Below, one piece after another: positions 10,240-20,056 of a DNA stretch of 20,056 nt. The position numbers and the translations under genes were made by a program. The stretch comes from Fonticula-like sp. SCN 57-25 (taxonomy: Eukaryota; Nucleariida; Rotosphaerida). Under the pieces are notes generated by a model. That model worked only from the letters and a program-made list of their open reading frames with translations. It had not been told where the DNA came from and made no database searches. Position 1 is the stretch's first letter; every line of letters begins with the position of its first letter. The stretch lies in NCBI GenBank assembly GCA_001724245.1, contig MEDX01000109.1:1-20056 (forward strand). Direction: 5' to 3'.

Positions 10240-10584
10240 ATGCCCCTTCCTGCCAACAACCTGATTTGGGATCGCGGTGACCCGTTTTGGAAACAATCCA
10301 TTTATGGCAAGCAATCGTCCATTAATGCGAAAGAGCTCCCTCGCATACGGGGGAGGAGACAGAGGACTGACCCAGACAGGGGAGCAGAGGTCCCAAGCAG
10401 GCAGAGGCCCCAAGAAGCCGAGGAAAAACGTAAAGCCCAGATATTAAACATCTTTGAATCGGTTCTTCAGAAGATACGAGGCTACTTAAGGAATCTAACG
10501 AATAGGTTGTCGATTTGCGACGCAGTTGACCGTGTGCTTTTTATACTGGTAGTGCAGTCGCTTCCGCCTCAAGATATCTTTTAA
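10240..10584 (+). CDS. Hypothetical small protein, 114 aa
   Basis: This single-exon ORF starts with ATG and stops at TAA 10582-10584, with AATAAA only 7 nt later. The N-terminal half is basic (RIRGRRQR). The middle is an amphipathic, charged stretch starting EAEEKRKAQILNIFESVL, and the C-terminus is hydrophobic (RVLFILVVQSLPP). I recognise no family. In favour: a good stop/poly(A) pair, a plausible gap-filling position and protein-like composition. Against: the minus strand is also open across 10114-10413, and there are no introns while every complete neighbour is spliced. It could instead be part of a non-coding transcript. Confidence 0.35.
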   Translation: MPLPANNLIWDRGDPFWKQSIYGKQSSINAKELPRIRGRRQRTDPDRGAEVPSRQRPQEAEEKRKAQILNIFESVLQKIRGYLRNLTNRLSICDAVDRVLFILVVQSLPPQDIF

Positions 10585-10787
10585 ATATACAATAAAACAA
10601 ACTGCGCGAGTGTTGCTGGCGGCATTCGCCGTGAAACCCTTCCTAAATATTTGACACAGTGTGCAAGACAGATGGAATGTGTAATCTGCTCCTGCCTTTC
10701 ATATGTCAATAATCTTTCCGTATCAATGGGCACTCCAAGAACAGGGACGGGAAATAAGATGGATTGTCCATTCAGCTTTGTACATGC
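10585..10787. other. Convergent spacer before eL24
   Basis: This is 203 nt of unremarkable sequence carrying the 3' UTR of eL24 on the minus strand. I find no RNA gene or repeat and no canonical minus-strand AATAAA. Confidence 0.5.
10591..10596 (+). promoter_or_regulatory. Canonical AATAAA poly(A) signal
   Basis: AATAAA sits seven nucleotides after the TAA of the ORF ending at 10584. This is the best single argument that a plus-strand transcript ends here. Confidence 0.4.
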
Positions 10788-11491
10788 TTAACGGCTTGTA
10801 GCAGTGGGCTTGGCAGCCTTGGGCTGCTTGACGGCCTTCTGCTGGACCTTCTGCGCGCGGGCGGCGGGGGCCTGAACATAGAAAGGTGAGCAATTAAATA
10901 AATAAAGACGTAAAGTAACGCACCTTGGCCTTCTCGGCCTTGCGGGTGGCCTGGGCAGCCTTAGACTTCTCCTTAGCCTCACTGATGTCCGCAGATCGGT
11001 TAGAAACAAATCACATCGCCACAAGTGTATCGTACAGAACGGCAGCCTTGCGCTGAGCCTCACGGACCTCCGGCTTCTGGTTGCGCTTGGCGCGGATGAT
11101 CTCGAGCGAGGCACCAACAACGGGGCGCATGAACTTCTTGGTCTTGCGGGTGCGCTTCTTGACCGACTCCTCAGAGATACCCTGACAAAACGACGTAAGC
11201 AAACAAATTGAATATCTAAATAAAAAAGTTTACCTTGCGGTGAACGCGGCGGTAGATGGCAGTCCAGCGGGTCTCGCGGGGGTTGCGCTTCATCAAGTGC
11301 GAGGCAGCAGTCTTGCTGCCGCCAAAGATGAAGACCTGATCATCGAATGAAAATGATTAGTTCGGCGAATGGCAGCAAGATGAGTCAAATATTCAATAGA
11401 AACATACCTTGCTGTCCACGCGCACATAGCGCTTGCCGTGGCCGGGGTGGATCTTGAAACCACTGAAGGCGCAGAGCTCGATACTGCGCAT
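10788..11491 (-). CDS. Large-subunit ribosomal protein eL24
   Basis: This is a structural protein of the cytosolic 60S subunit. There are five exons; introns are 11336-11407, 11182-11233, 10982-11035 and 10872-10923. The CDS is 474 nt, 157 aa, the same length as human RPL24. The N-terminus [13 protein letters not shown] then [11 protein letters not shown] is the family's zinc-ribbon-like start, followed by [25 protein letters not shown] and [17 protein letters not shown], and an Ala/Lys-rich tail. The wording is closer to the animal/opisthokont form than to plant or oomycete forms. ATG 11491 is chosen because a TAG lies six bases upstream in frame. Note that CTAAC...GCGCAG overlaps this start codon and looks like a 3' splice site, so a different first exon is possible. 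Confidence 0.95.
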
Positions 11492-12167
11492 CAACTATGT
11501 TAGGCAACATTGCCACCGACGACATCGATTCAAGCCCAACCCCACACGAAAACCGCAATGAAAGGCGATACAGCATCCAGTAACGGCACCCAACGGCGCG
11601 TGGATGCAGCACAGAAGCCGATGGATACGCATCGACGCGACAGGATGCCGGATGCGGCTCGCGCGCATCCGGCCATCTCCACCGCCGCCTAAGCATAATC
11701 CGCCGGCCCCAAGCTCTGTCCGCGGCCTCTATTGAACATCTCCTTCCCTACGCTACCCGCCTCTGACCGCAATGTCGTTCACGTACCGCATTGTGGCTGT
11801 AAGCTCCGGTGGTGGATGGGATGCTAGCCTGGAAGAGAACGACCCGCGGATACACTCGCTCGACAAAGTAGCAGATGCGACTCGCATGCGATTTTCCCAC
11901 ACGCATGCCACAAGTCCTACAACATGTCACAATGCTGTGATCAAAATACCAGTAAAGTGTTGTGTCGTTATCAAACGGGGTGTTTTTTCCGGTGTGGTGC
12001 TCCTTTGTGTAGTACGACCCGAAGGGCCGCATCGGTGTGTGGAGAATCTGCGGCTGAAAATCCCTCGTGTACTCGTGGACGTTGGTAAAGTGTTTGATAT
12101 ATCGGCCAGGTTTCTTTGAGCTCTTGCCACACTTTCCTCTTTGTTTCTTAATTTTGTTGTCGACCTG
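11492..12167. other. 676-nt gap between divergent genes; doubtful ORFs only
   Basis: It contains the promoters of eL24 (minus) and the 5-phosphatase (plus). Two overlapping opposite ORFs exist. The plus one, from ATG 11772, starts SFTYRIVAVSSGGGWD and soon loses protein character. The minus one, 11748-12182, has no ATG start but includes TPMRPFGSYYTKEHH and TLYWYFDHS, which look protein-like, rather like small ciliary microtubule-associated proteins. I could not build a spliced model for either, so I annotate no gene, but a small unrecognised gene here is quite possible. Confidence 0.4.
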
Positions 12168-13670
12168 ATGGCAAAGTCTCAAGCGGCGCCGTCCCTGAGC
12201 GCGTATATTGCGTCCTGGAACGTGAACGGCAAACTTTGCAAGGACGACCTCGCGGCGTGGTTGACACCCAAAGACCAGAATAGTACGTTGCTACTACCAT
12301 TTTGCCCGCCTTTCCGTCTTTGTGGTGCTAATCGGGTTCCTCGTGTCTTTTTTCTTTTTCGTAGGTCGCCCTGATGTCTATGCGATTGGATTTCAAGAAT
12401 TCGACCTCACGAAAGAGTCTTTTGCAAAGAATGACGAGAGCAGGCTAGCAGACTGGACAAGCAAAATTGAGCATGTTTTGGCTCTGCAGGGGTCGTACAA
12501 GCGCGTTGCGTCGTCCCAGCTCGTGGGGATGCTCGTGATTGTGTACGCAACGGAAGAGCTGTCCCGTCAGATCAGCGATGTTGGCACGTCAATGGTGGGC
12601 TGCGGCTACGTGAACATTATGGGCAACAAGGTATATGCTTTGTCCATGTGCGGCAATAGTATGCTAACGTTGGTCGTTTGAAGGGTGGTGTTGCGGTTCG
12701 CTTTGTGTACAAGGGCACGTCATTTTGCTTCGTCAACTCGCACCTGAATGCGCACGTGCACAATGTACGGCGACGCCAGGCCGACTACGAGAGCATCTGT
12801 AGCCGGCTTGTCTTTTTCTCGGATGAGCCGGTGGATGTAGGCATGTCGCACTACCCGCAAGTTCTCTCGTCGTCAGTAGAGGACGACGAGGGCAGCGAGC
12901 AATCCAAGGCTACCTTCGAGCTCGAAAATAGGGTGCGTGCTCGCAACGTTTGGATTCGCTGTGCTAACGCGGGTTGCCCTGGAAAACAGCCCGATAGCAG
13001 TGTGGATCTTGTTGGCCCGCCCGTTAATGTACCCGGCCCGAGCACGGATGGCGCCGTTCGCATTCTGGATCACGATGTCGTTGTATGGTTTGGCGACCTG
13101 AACTACCGCCTCGAGCTGTCGCGTGATTCGCTGTACTCGGCGATTGGCTCTGAGAGTTGGCCGTTGCTGATGAAAGCGGACCAGTTGGAGCGCGAGCGCC
13201 ACGCCGGCCGCGTTTTCCAGCAGTTTGACGAAGCGCCCGTTGCCTTCTACCCCACCTACAAGTTTGATGCTGGGACAGACAGCTACGACTCGTCGGCAAA
13301 GCAGCGCTTGCCCTCGTACTGCGACCGCGTCCTCTGGCGTGTCAACGCTGCCGGCGTATCGGTCTCGCCAAAGTCGTATAACATGTTCATGTCTCTTCGT
13401 TCGTCAGACCACAAGCCAATTGCCGCGCTTCTTGGCATCCAGGTGCCCGCAGGTACGCCCCTTGCTACCCTTTTTCATTGATGCTCAATTCTCGTAAGAC
13501 AAGGACGGGGCTTCAAGGTGATGAACCCGACCATGTCGTCGCCCGTTGTGCGAGCGCCAAAGTATGGTTATCTGACGGGCATTTCTATTCGCTTCATTCG
13601 AAAATATTCAGCACTCATTGCTCTTGCCGGGTTCGCCGCGCTTCTGCTTCATTATGGATGGGCGCGTTGA
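12168..13670 (+). CDS. Inositol polyphosphate 5-phosphatase with C-terminal membrane tail (Inp54-like)
   Basis: It removes the 5-phosphate from PI(4,5)P2 or related lipids. There are five exons; introns are 12283-12364, 12631-12683, 12933-12989 and 13453-13503. The CDS is 1260 nt, 419 aa. ATG 12168 gives a short leader before SWNVNG (~16-21). Family motifs follow in order: GFQEFD (~47-52), NIMGNKGGVAVRF (~122-134), FVNSHLNAH (~143-151), WFGDLNYR (~243-250), PSYCDRVLW and SDHKPIAA. The catalytic domain fills the whole protein; there is no PH, RhoGAP or SH2 part. The last exon, seen only after splicing, encodes a ~50-residue tail with a hydrophobic helix (YSALIALAGFAALLLHYGW) and almost nothing after it, a tail-anchor arrangement. 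Yeast Inp54 is held at the ER by such a tail. The acceptor before the last exon (acaag) is less canonical than others. The third intron is 57 nt with no stop in frame. Confidence 0.92.
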
Positions 13671-14010
13671 TGCTGGCGCTATTACGAACACATGTTTTAT
13701 TTCCTTTGCCATTTGTTTTCTATCCGTTCTTTGGTGTGTACGCACAATGCCTGAACTCTTTCGCTCTTTTGTTCCTGCTTATCTTTCCTCACCTTGACCG
13801 CGCTATCCCGTTTTCCCGTCGTATGCTGTTTTTTTTTGCATGAACCTGCACCATTTTGCCCGCTGTCTTTTCTTTATTTTCACATTGTCATTCTACTTTC
13901 ATATTTATGGCCTGTTTACCGCCGCGGATAGTATGGCTCCGACTCCGTCCAATACAGTATTCGTTCGTATCTTCATGGTCCATCATGTGCATAAATGCGC
14001 GCAATTTCTA

Positions 14011-14055
14011 CATAAATTTGAGTTTACTTCATAAATTTGCATAAATTTGAGTTTA
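14011..14055 (+). repeat. Short direct repeat, CATAAATTTG x3
   Basis: CATAAATTTGAGTTTA occurs at 14011-14026 and 14040-14055, with a shorter CATAAATTTG at 14030-14039 between. The unit contains CATAAA, a poly(A)-signal variant, so it may mark the 3' end of the upstream transcript. Alternatively it is a small local duplication without function. Confidence 0.75.
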
Positions 14056-14148
14056 AGCTTACTAAATCGAATGGATCGTCCAAGAGTAGGCCGGGTGCAT
14101 TCGCAGAATGTTTATCATTATCGTTCCATTGCACGGCATCGCGGCTCT

Positions 14149-14172
14149 ATGGGTGAGGGGCACCCCACCCAT
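14149..14172. repeat. Imperfect GC-rich palindrome upstream of the acid phosphatase
   Basis: ATGGGTGAGGGG is followed after CA by CCCCACCCAT: ten paired bases with one extra A in the left arm. It lies about 150 nt before the phosphatase ATG. It could be a binding site for a dimeric regulator; in RNA it would form a tight hairpin. Confidence 0.55.
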
Positions 14173-14319
14173 ACAAACTCGAGAACGTGCTGAGAACTTG
14201 TGCCCCGTAGAAGTTTTCGTCTCAAGGACAAATCGTCTCTCCACGTGGACTGTCGGCTGGTCATAAGATCAGCTCACCAGTTCACTGCCTTATCACACGC
14301 ACGCCCTTGTTTCGCAATC

Positions 14320-16222
14320 ATGGCGGGTGGGGTGATGAAGGCGCTCCTGCTGAGTGCCGTCGTCATGTGCGCGGTGGCGTCTACTATGGAGGTTTCCTCT
14401 GCTTTCAAGCCGAAGGGTGACTGCGGCTTCGTTGACGAGACTGTGGACTCTCCTCGTCTTCGGTACGCGCGCCCGTCAGGCGGCCCTCCTGGAATACTAA
14501 TTTGTGCCGTTGTACCAGTCGCTACTTCAACCTTATTGATCAAGACCGCGACGGCCGCGTTTCGGTCGACGACCTGTACAATTTTGTTTCGTACCTCGGC
14601 GATGAGTACATTGACCCGAACGGCCTCGTTGCTGCCATTGGCGCAGTGGACAAGGATGGCGATGAGCAGATGTCGTGGGGCGAGTTCACGTCGTCCTTTT
14701 GCCGCCTGATGGATGCGCGCCTCGATGAGGAGCACGCTGCTGCCGTGCCCGAGCAGGTCCATCTTTCGCTCACCACTGACACCTCGTGCGTCGTCGCCAT
14801 CTGGGTCACCTTTGAGTCGACCAACTCGTCGGTGGTTCAGATCGGCACCGCGCCCGGAGAGTACTCGAGCTCCGCTTCGGGCATCGAGTACACGTACAAC
14901 TCGGGCGTCACCGGATGGGAGGGCTTCCTCCACAAGGTGGAGATTTGCTCGCTGGCCCCTGAAACCTACTACTACTACCGCGTCGGTGACGAGTCGCTCG
15001 ACATCTGGAGCAAGGAGTTCAACTTCCACACCGCCCCCGTGCCTGGGTACCTTGCTCTCATGTTTTTATGCGGTTTTTTTAAGCTTTTTGTATTAGCAAC
15101 CCGTCGCGCCCCATGCGCTACCTTCTCTTTGGCGATATGGGTACGCGCCGCCCCCAACTCGGCCAAGCGCCCCCTGTCAGATTTTAACCGTTCATATACT
15201 CGTGTAGGTACCTTCATGCCGTTTGGTATGTTTGTGACCGAGGGCATTGCCGCGTGGCACGAGCACACTCCGTTTGACATGACGCTTCATCTCGGCGACA
15301 TTTCATGTACGGACCGAGCCATGTTGTACCATGTTCTCTTTTCTCACACTTGCTCTCTCCTGCGCAGACGCAGGAACCGGTTCGGATCGCGAATGGCAGG
15401 TCGTCTGGGACATCTACGGCCGCCAGACCGAGGTGTTTGCGGCCTACTACCCGTACATGACCACCATGGGCAACCACGAAAAGGTGCGTGCTTATTGTCT
15501 GACCCATCCTCTCTTTCTCTCCGCTAACGCTGCACCCAGTACGACAACTTCACCGCCTACAAGGCCCGCTTTGATATGCCTGGCGACGAGGAAGGCGGCG
15601 TCGACAACTTTTACTTTTCGTTTGACTATGGCCTCGTGCACTTTGTCTCGCTCTGCAGCGAGGACTATGCGTACCAGTACGCCGAGGGCAGCCCGCAGTG
15701 GAACTGGGCCCGCGCCGATCTCGAGAAGGCCGTCGCCAACCGCCACAACGTTCCGTGGATCGTCGTCTCGGGCCACCGCCCGATGTACGGCACCTCCAAC
15801 ACCGGCTGGTGGGAGGGCATTCGCCTCGGTACGCCGCCGCTTTGATGTTCTTTTATGTGCTAACCGCTGCGGTACGCATAGCCTGGGAGCCCTTCCTGAA
15901 GGAGTTTAACGTTGATCTCTTCCTCGCCGGCCACGTACACGTGTACGAGCGCACGCTTCCCGTGTATGACAACGTGGTCTACAACGACTACGAGGACCGC
16001 AGCGTGTACGTCAACCCCTCCGCCCCTGTCCACGTTACCATCGGAACAGCCGGTGCTGCGATCGTTGACCTGTGGGAAATCGAGCCCGACTGGCTTGCCT
16101 TCCGCCAGCGCTCGTACGGCTTTGGGTACATGGACGTCCACAACGCGACCGCGCTCACGATGCACTTTGTCTGCAACGCCGCGTCCGGTATCTCGGACAC
16201 GTTCACCATCATCAAGGAGTAA
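14320..16222 (+). CDS. Secreted purple acid phosphatase with two N-terminal EF-hands
   Basis: This is a dinuclear metallophosphatase that releases phosphate from esters. There are seven exons; introns are 14463-14518, 15047-15096, 15141-15207, 15307-15367, 15484-15539 and 15829-15881. The CDS is 1560 nt, 519 aa. A signal peptide is visible (ALLLSAVVMCAVAST). Two EF-hand loops follow: DQDRDGRVSVDD (~55-66), a perfect loop, and DKDGDEQMSWGE (~92-103). Next is a Fn3-like PAP N-domain (~120-222; LAPETYYYYRVGD), then the catalytic domain with the five metal blocks FGDMG (~235-239), LGDISY (~267-272), GNHE (~306-309), VSGHRP and AGHVHVYER. The C-terminus has the usual late-PAP segment and no membrane anchor. 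PAPs normally lack EF-hands, and I know of no standard member with this layout. The two parts are joined without a gap in one exon (14519-15046), so a model error is unlikely. Confidence 0.95.
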
Positions 16223-16402
16223 AGCGCGCGCAAGCTGGCGCTGCTTGCGTTGTTGGTTGTTTGCACGCCCTTTCAATAGAGTTGATTCCATTCAAATCTG
16301 CTTGTCAACGCGGCTGAATTTAACCCATACTAGAAATGTATTGAAGAGGAATCGCTACAAAAATGACGATGAATCCGCCACAACAATGTGAGGCATGCAC
16401 TT
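16223..16402. other. Convergent intergenic spacer
   Basis: These 180 nt contain the 3' UTRs of the acid phosphatase (plus) and the BRSK-type kinase (minus). There is no gene and no canonical AATAAA for either strand. Confidence 0.5.
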
Positions 16403-18746
<2,344 letters not shown>

Positions 18747-19142
18747 ACCCGTCTAACTCAACGCTCTTGGCTTGGAAAGCAGAGAAAAAAAGAAGAGCGC
18801 CAGAACGTTCCCGCTTCCACCGCTGCACTTCAGTGTTGTGGCCCCAGCAGGATAATGCCAGGATTCAAACTCCACGACCTGACTCGGGACTTTCGGTGAC
18901 CGCGCTCCTCTGCTCTGATTGCTGTGATTCGACATGCGTTGGGCAAGATTTCACCCCAGATTTTATTGTTTATTTTGGTCCGATCATCGAAGGAACAAAG
19001 AGAACACCACAGAACACGGACCGTGTGCGAAAATCGAAAAGAGCCCATGTCCGGAAGGTTCGGTCAAGGTTGCCATTAGATTCTATTAAATGACTGGCAT
19101 ATCTGTCCATATTCATCTGCCCATATTAAAAAGTATTTAAAG
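18747..19142. other. Spacer between kinase and downstream minus-strand gene
   Basis: This 396-nt stretch contains the kinase promoter/5' UTR (nearest 18747) and the 3' UTR of the last gene (nearest 19142). I see poly(A) signals (listed) and an A/G-rich tract near 18781-18797. No gene can be supported. Confidence 0.55.
18962..18974 (-). promoter_or_regulatory. Two poly(A) signals for the last gene
   Basis: TTTATT at 18962-18967 and at 18969-18974 each read AATAAA on the minus strand, about 170 nt beyond the stop of the gene at 19143. They are probably its polyadenylation signals. Confidence 0.45.
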
Positions 19143-20056
19143 CTACTGCACTACCTGAGAGAGCCGCTTGATTTGATCGAGGACACTGCCCACGACGGTG
19201 GTTACTATCTCTGGCGACTCGACTTTGCCGAGGCAGAAGGCGTCACGGAGCCCCGAAAGCTTCGGGAGCAGCTTGTTGAGCTTGTCAATGATGTCCTGGG
19301 CGTCGGGCTGCTTGGCGGATACAATGGTGTGAAGGGAAACGGACATCATGTTCCTAGACGACGCGACGGCGGCGGAGAATGCATCGATGGCATCCTTTGC
19401 CGCGCTCGTGTCCACTTGCGGCTGACGTACTGTGAGTAGAAGCGTTTGTACGGAAGAAACAATAGTCTCCCTTTGCTCTTGAAGGAAGGAGCGGAGCTCG
19501 TCGGCGTCAATGATTGCCGCGCGCTTGCGGAGATATTCCTGCAGTTGAAGGACGCTGCGCGCCAGGGTCGTTGCCGCCGCCTCGACAGCAGCGACGGAGG
19601 AAATACTGTACGCTATTGAGACAGATATTTGTCAGAAAAGCAACGCAATGAATACGCGCCGCACCCTTTGCAACCGCGAGAAGCTGGGCGAGGCTCTCTG
19701 TGAGCGCGTTCTGTAGCTTCTCGAGAATAGCAAAGTCCTCCTCCGTCAAGCTGCCTGCATAGTCCAGTTCAAACTCCTCCGCGTCATCCAGATGCTTGCG
19801 CGTCGTCATCACTGCACACACAAGGTTACCAACCAAAATCCAAAAATGGGGCAAACACACCGAGAACTCTCACGGCGTGCAAGACCTGCGCCTGGCTCCC
19901 GTCTCGCGCCGCTGCAAGCACGTTTCGAATGCCGCCAGAGATATCCACTACGTTCTTCCCCTCGTCAAAGACCATCTCCTGTGTGATAGACATGGACGGC
20001 GCGGACGTCAAAACGCGCCTGCCTGTCGATAGCATTGTGGAGCCTCCGTGTTGGGC
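19143..20056 (-). CDS. Helical, possibly cytoskeleton/polarity scaffold protein, C-terminal part (5' end may lie outside window)
   Basis: The frame is open to the window edge, with an ATG at 20035 that could be a start, so the gene may be incomplete. Introns at 19812-19860 and 19613-19664 join in phase; the stop is TAG at 19143. The product (at least ~270 aa) is almost all alpha-helix: heptad-like stretches such as LEKLQNALTESLAQLL, SVLQLQEYLRKRAA and IIDKLNKLLPKLSGLRDAF, with few aromatics and no catalytic motif. IRNVLAAARDGS...VLHAVRVLVMTTRKHLDD is reminiscent of the C-terminal bundle of Spa2/GIT-type scaffolds, but this is a weak resemblance; talin/vinculin-like bundles look similar by eye. 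No function is assigned. Confidence 0.75.

Larger units (their letters stand above)
13671..14319. other. Intergenic spacer, pyrimidine-rich then AT-rich
   Basis: This 649-nt stretch between two plus-strand genes contains the 5-phosphatase 3' UTR and the promoter of the acid phosphatase. 13675-13920 is rich in T and C runs (nine T at 13829-13837). ORFs here are low-complexity shadows. A small repeat and a palindrome are listed separately. No AATAAA occurs on the plus strand; CATAAA variants occur at 13989 and in the repeat. Confidence 0.6.

Noticed and set aside
10114-10413. Upstream extension of the PP1-binding protein frame to 10413
   Set aside because: It has no ATG in the extension and its composition is not protein-like; the stretch is more likely promoter and a plus-strand ORF.
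13478-14044. Plus-strand ORFs downstream of the 5-phosphatase with hydrophobic runs
   Set aside because: They come from pyrimidine-rich DNA (Phe/Leu/Ser/Pro runs), and the true last exon uses another frame up to 13670.
14274-15029. Long minus-strand ORF opposite the EF-hand part of the acid phosphatase
   Set aside because: It is an antisense shadow; the plus strand has exact splice joins and recognisable EF-hand and PAP motifs.

Overview
The window is nuclear DNA of a compact-genome eukaryote, probably a unicellular protist, from a draft assembly (one N at 1728). The genes are typical eukaryotic ones broken by many very short introns of about 43-82 nt. Reading frames rejoin exactly at GT...AG borders, often with a CTAAC/CTAAT-like branch site, and gaps between genes are short. 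The gene mix is a lysosomal-type GH38 mannosidase, a polycystin-1-like membrane protein, a BRSK/SAD kinase, calcineurin A, an animal-like eL24, and a purple acid phosphatase. It argues against yeast-like fungi and land plants and fits a flagellate or amoeboid protist. I cannot name the organism: an apusomonad-like lineage, an early holozoan or a phytomyxean-like rhizarian would all fit.

Layout: 2-1018 (+) is the 3' part of a polycystin-1-like gene. It converges on 1223-4309 (-), a secreted/lysosomal alpha-mannosidase, and 4451-6510 (-), a signal peptide / LPMO-like / DOMON / cytochrome b561 protein. A 216-nt divergent promoter separates the last from calcineurin A at 6727-8793 (+). 9077-10113 (-) encodes a probable PP1-binding protein with SILK and RVxF motifs. 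10240-10584 (+) is a possible small gene, and 10788-11491 (-) is ribosomal protein eL24. After a 676-nt gap with only doubtful ORFs comes an Inp54-like inositol polyphosphate 5-phosphatase with a C-terminal membrane tail at 12168-13670 (+). A pyrimidine- and AT-rich spacer with a small repeat follows. Then come a purple acid phosphatase with two N-terminal EF-hands at 14320-16222 (+), a BRSK/SAD-type kinase at 16403-18746 (-), and a helical, possibly Spa2/GIT-like protein running off the window at 19143-20056 (-).

Gene models were rebuilt by hand. For seven of them (mannosidase, b561, calcineurin, eL24, 5-phosphatase, PAP, kinase) the summed exons are an exact multiple of three and the family motifs run across the junctions. 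The genes do not form an operon. Several concern calcium or phosphate signalling (calcineurin, PP1 regulator, phosphoinositide phosphatase, EF-hand phosphatase, kinase), but I see no evidence that this is more than chance. The most striking property shared by the window is an unusual 5' splice-site consensus, GTNCG.
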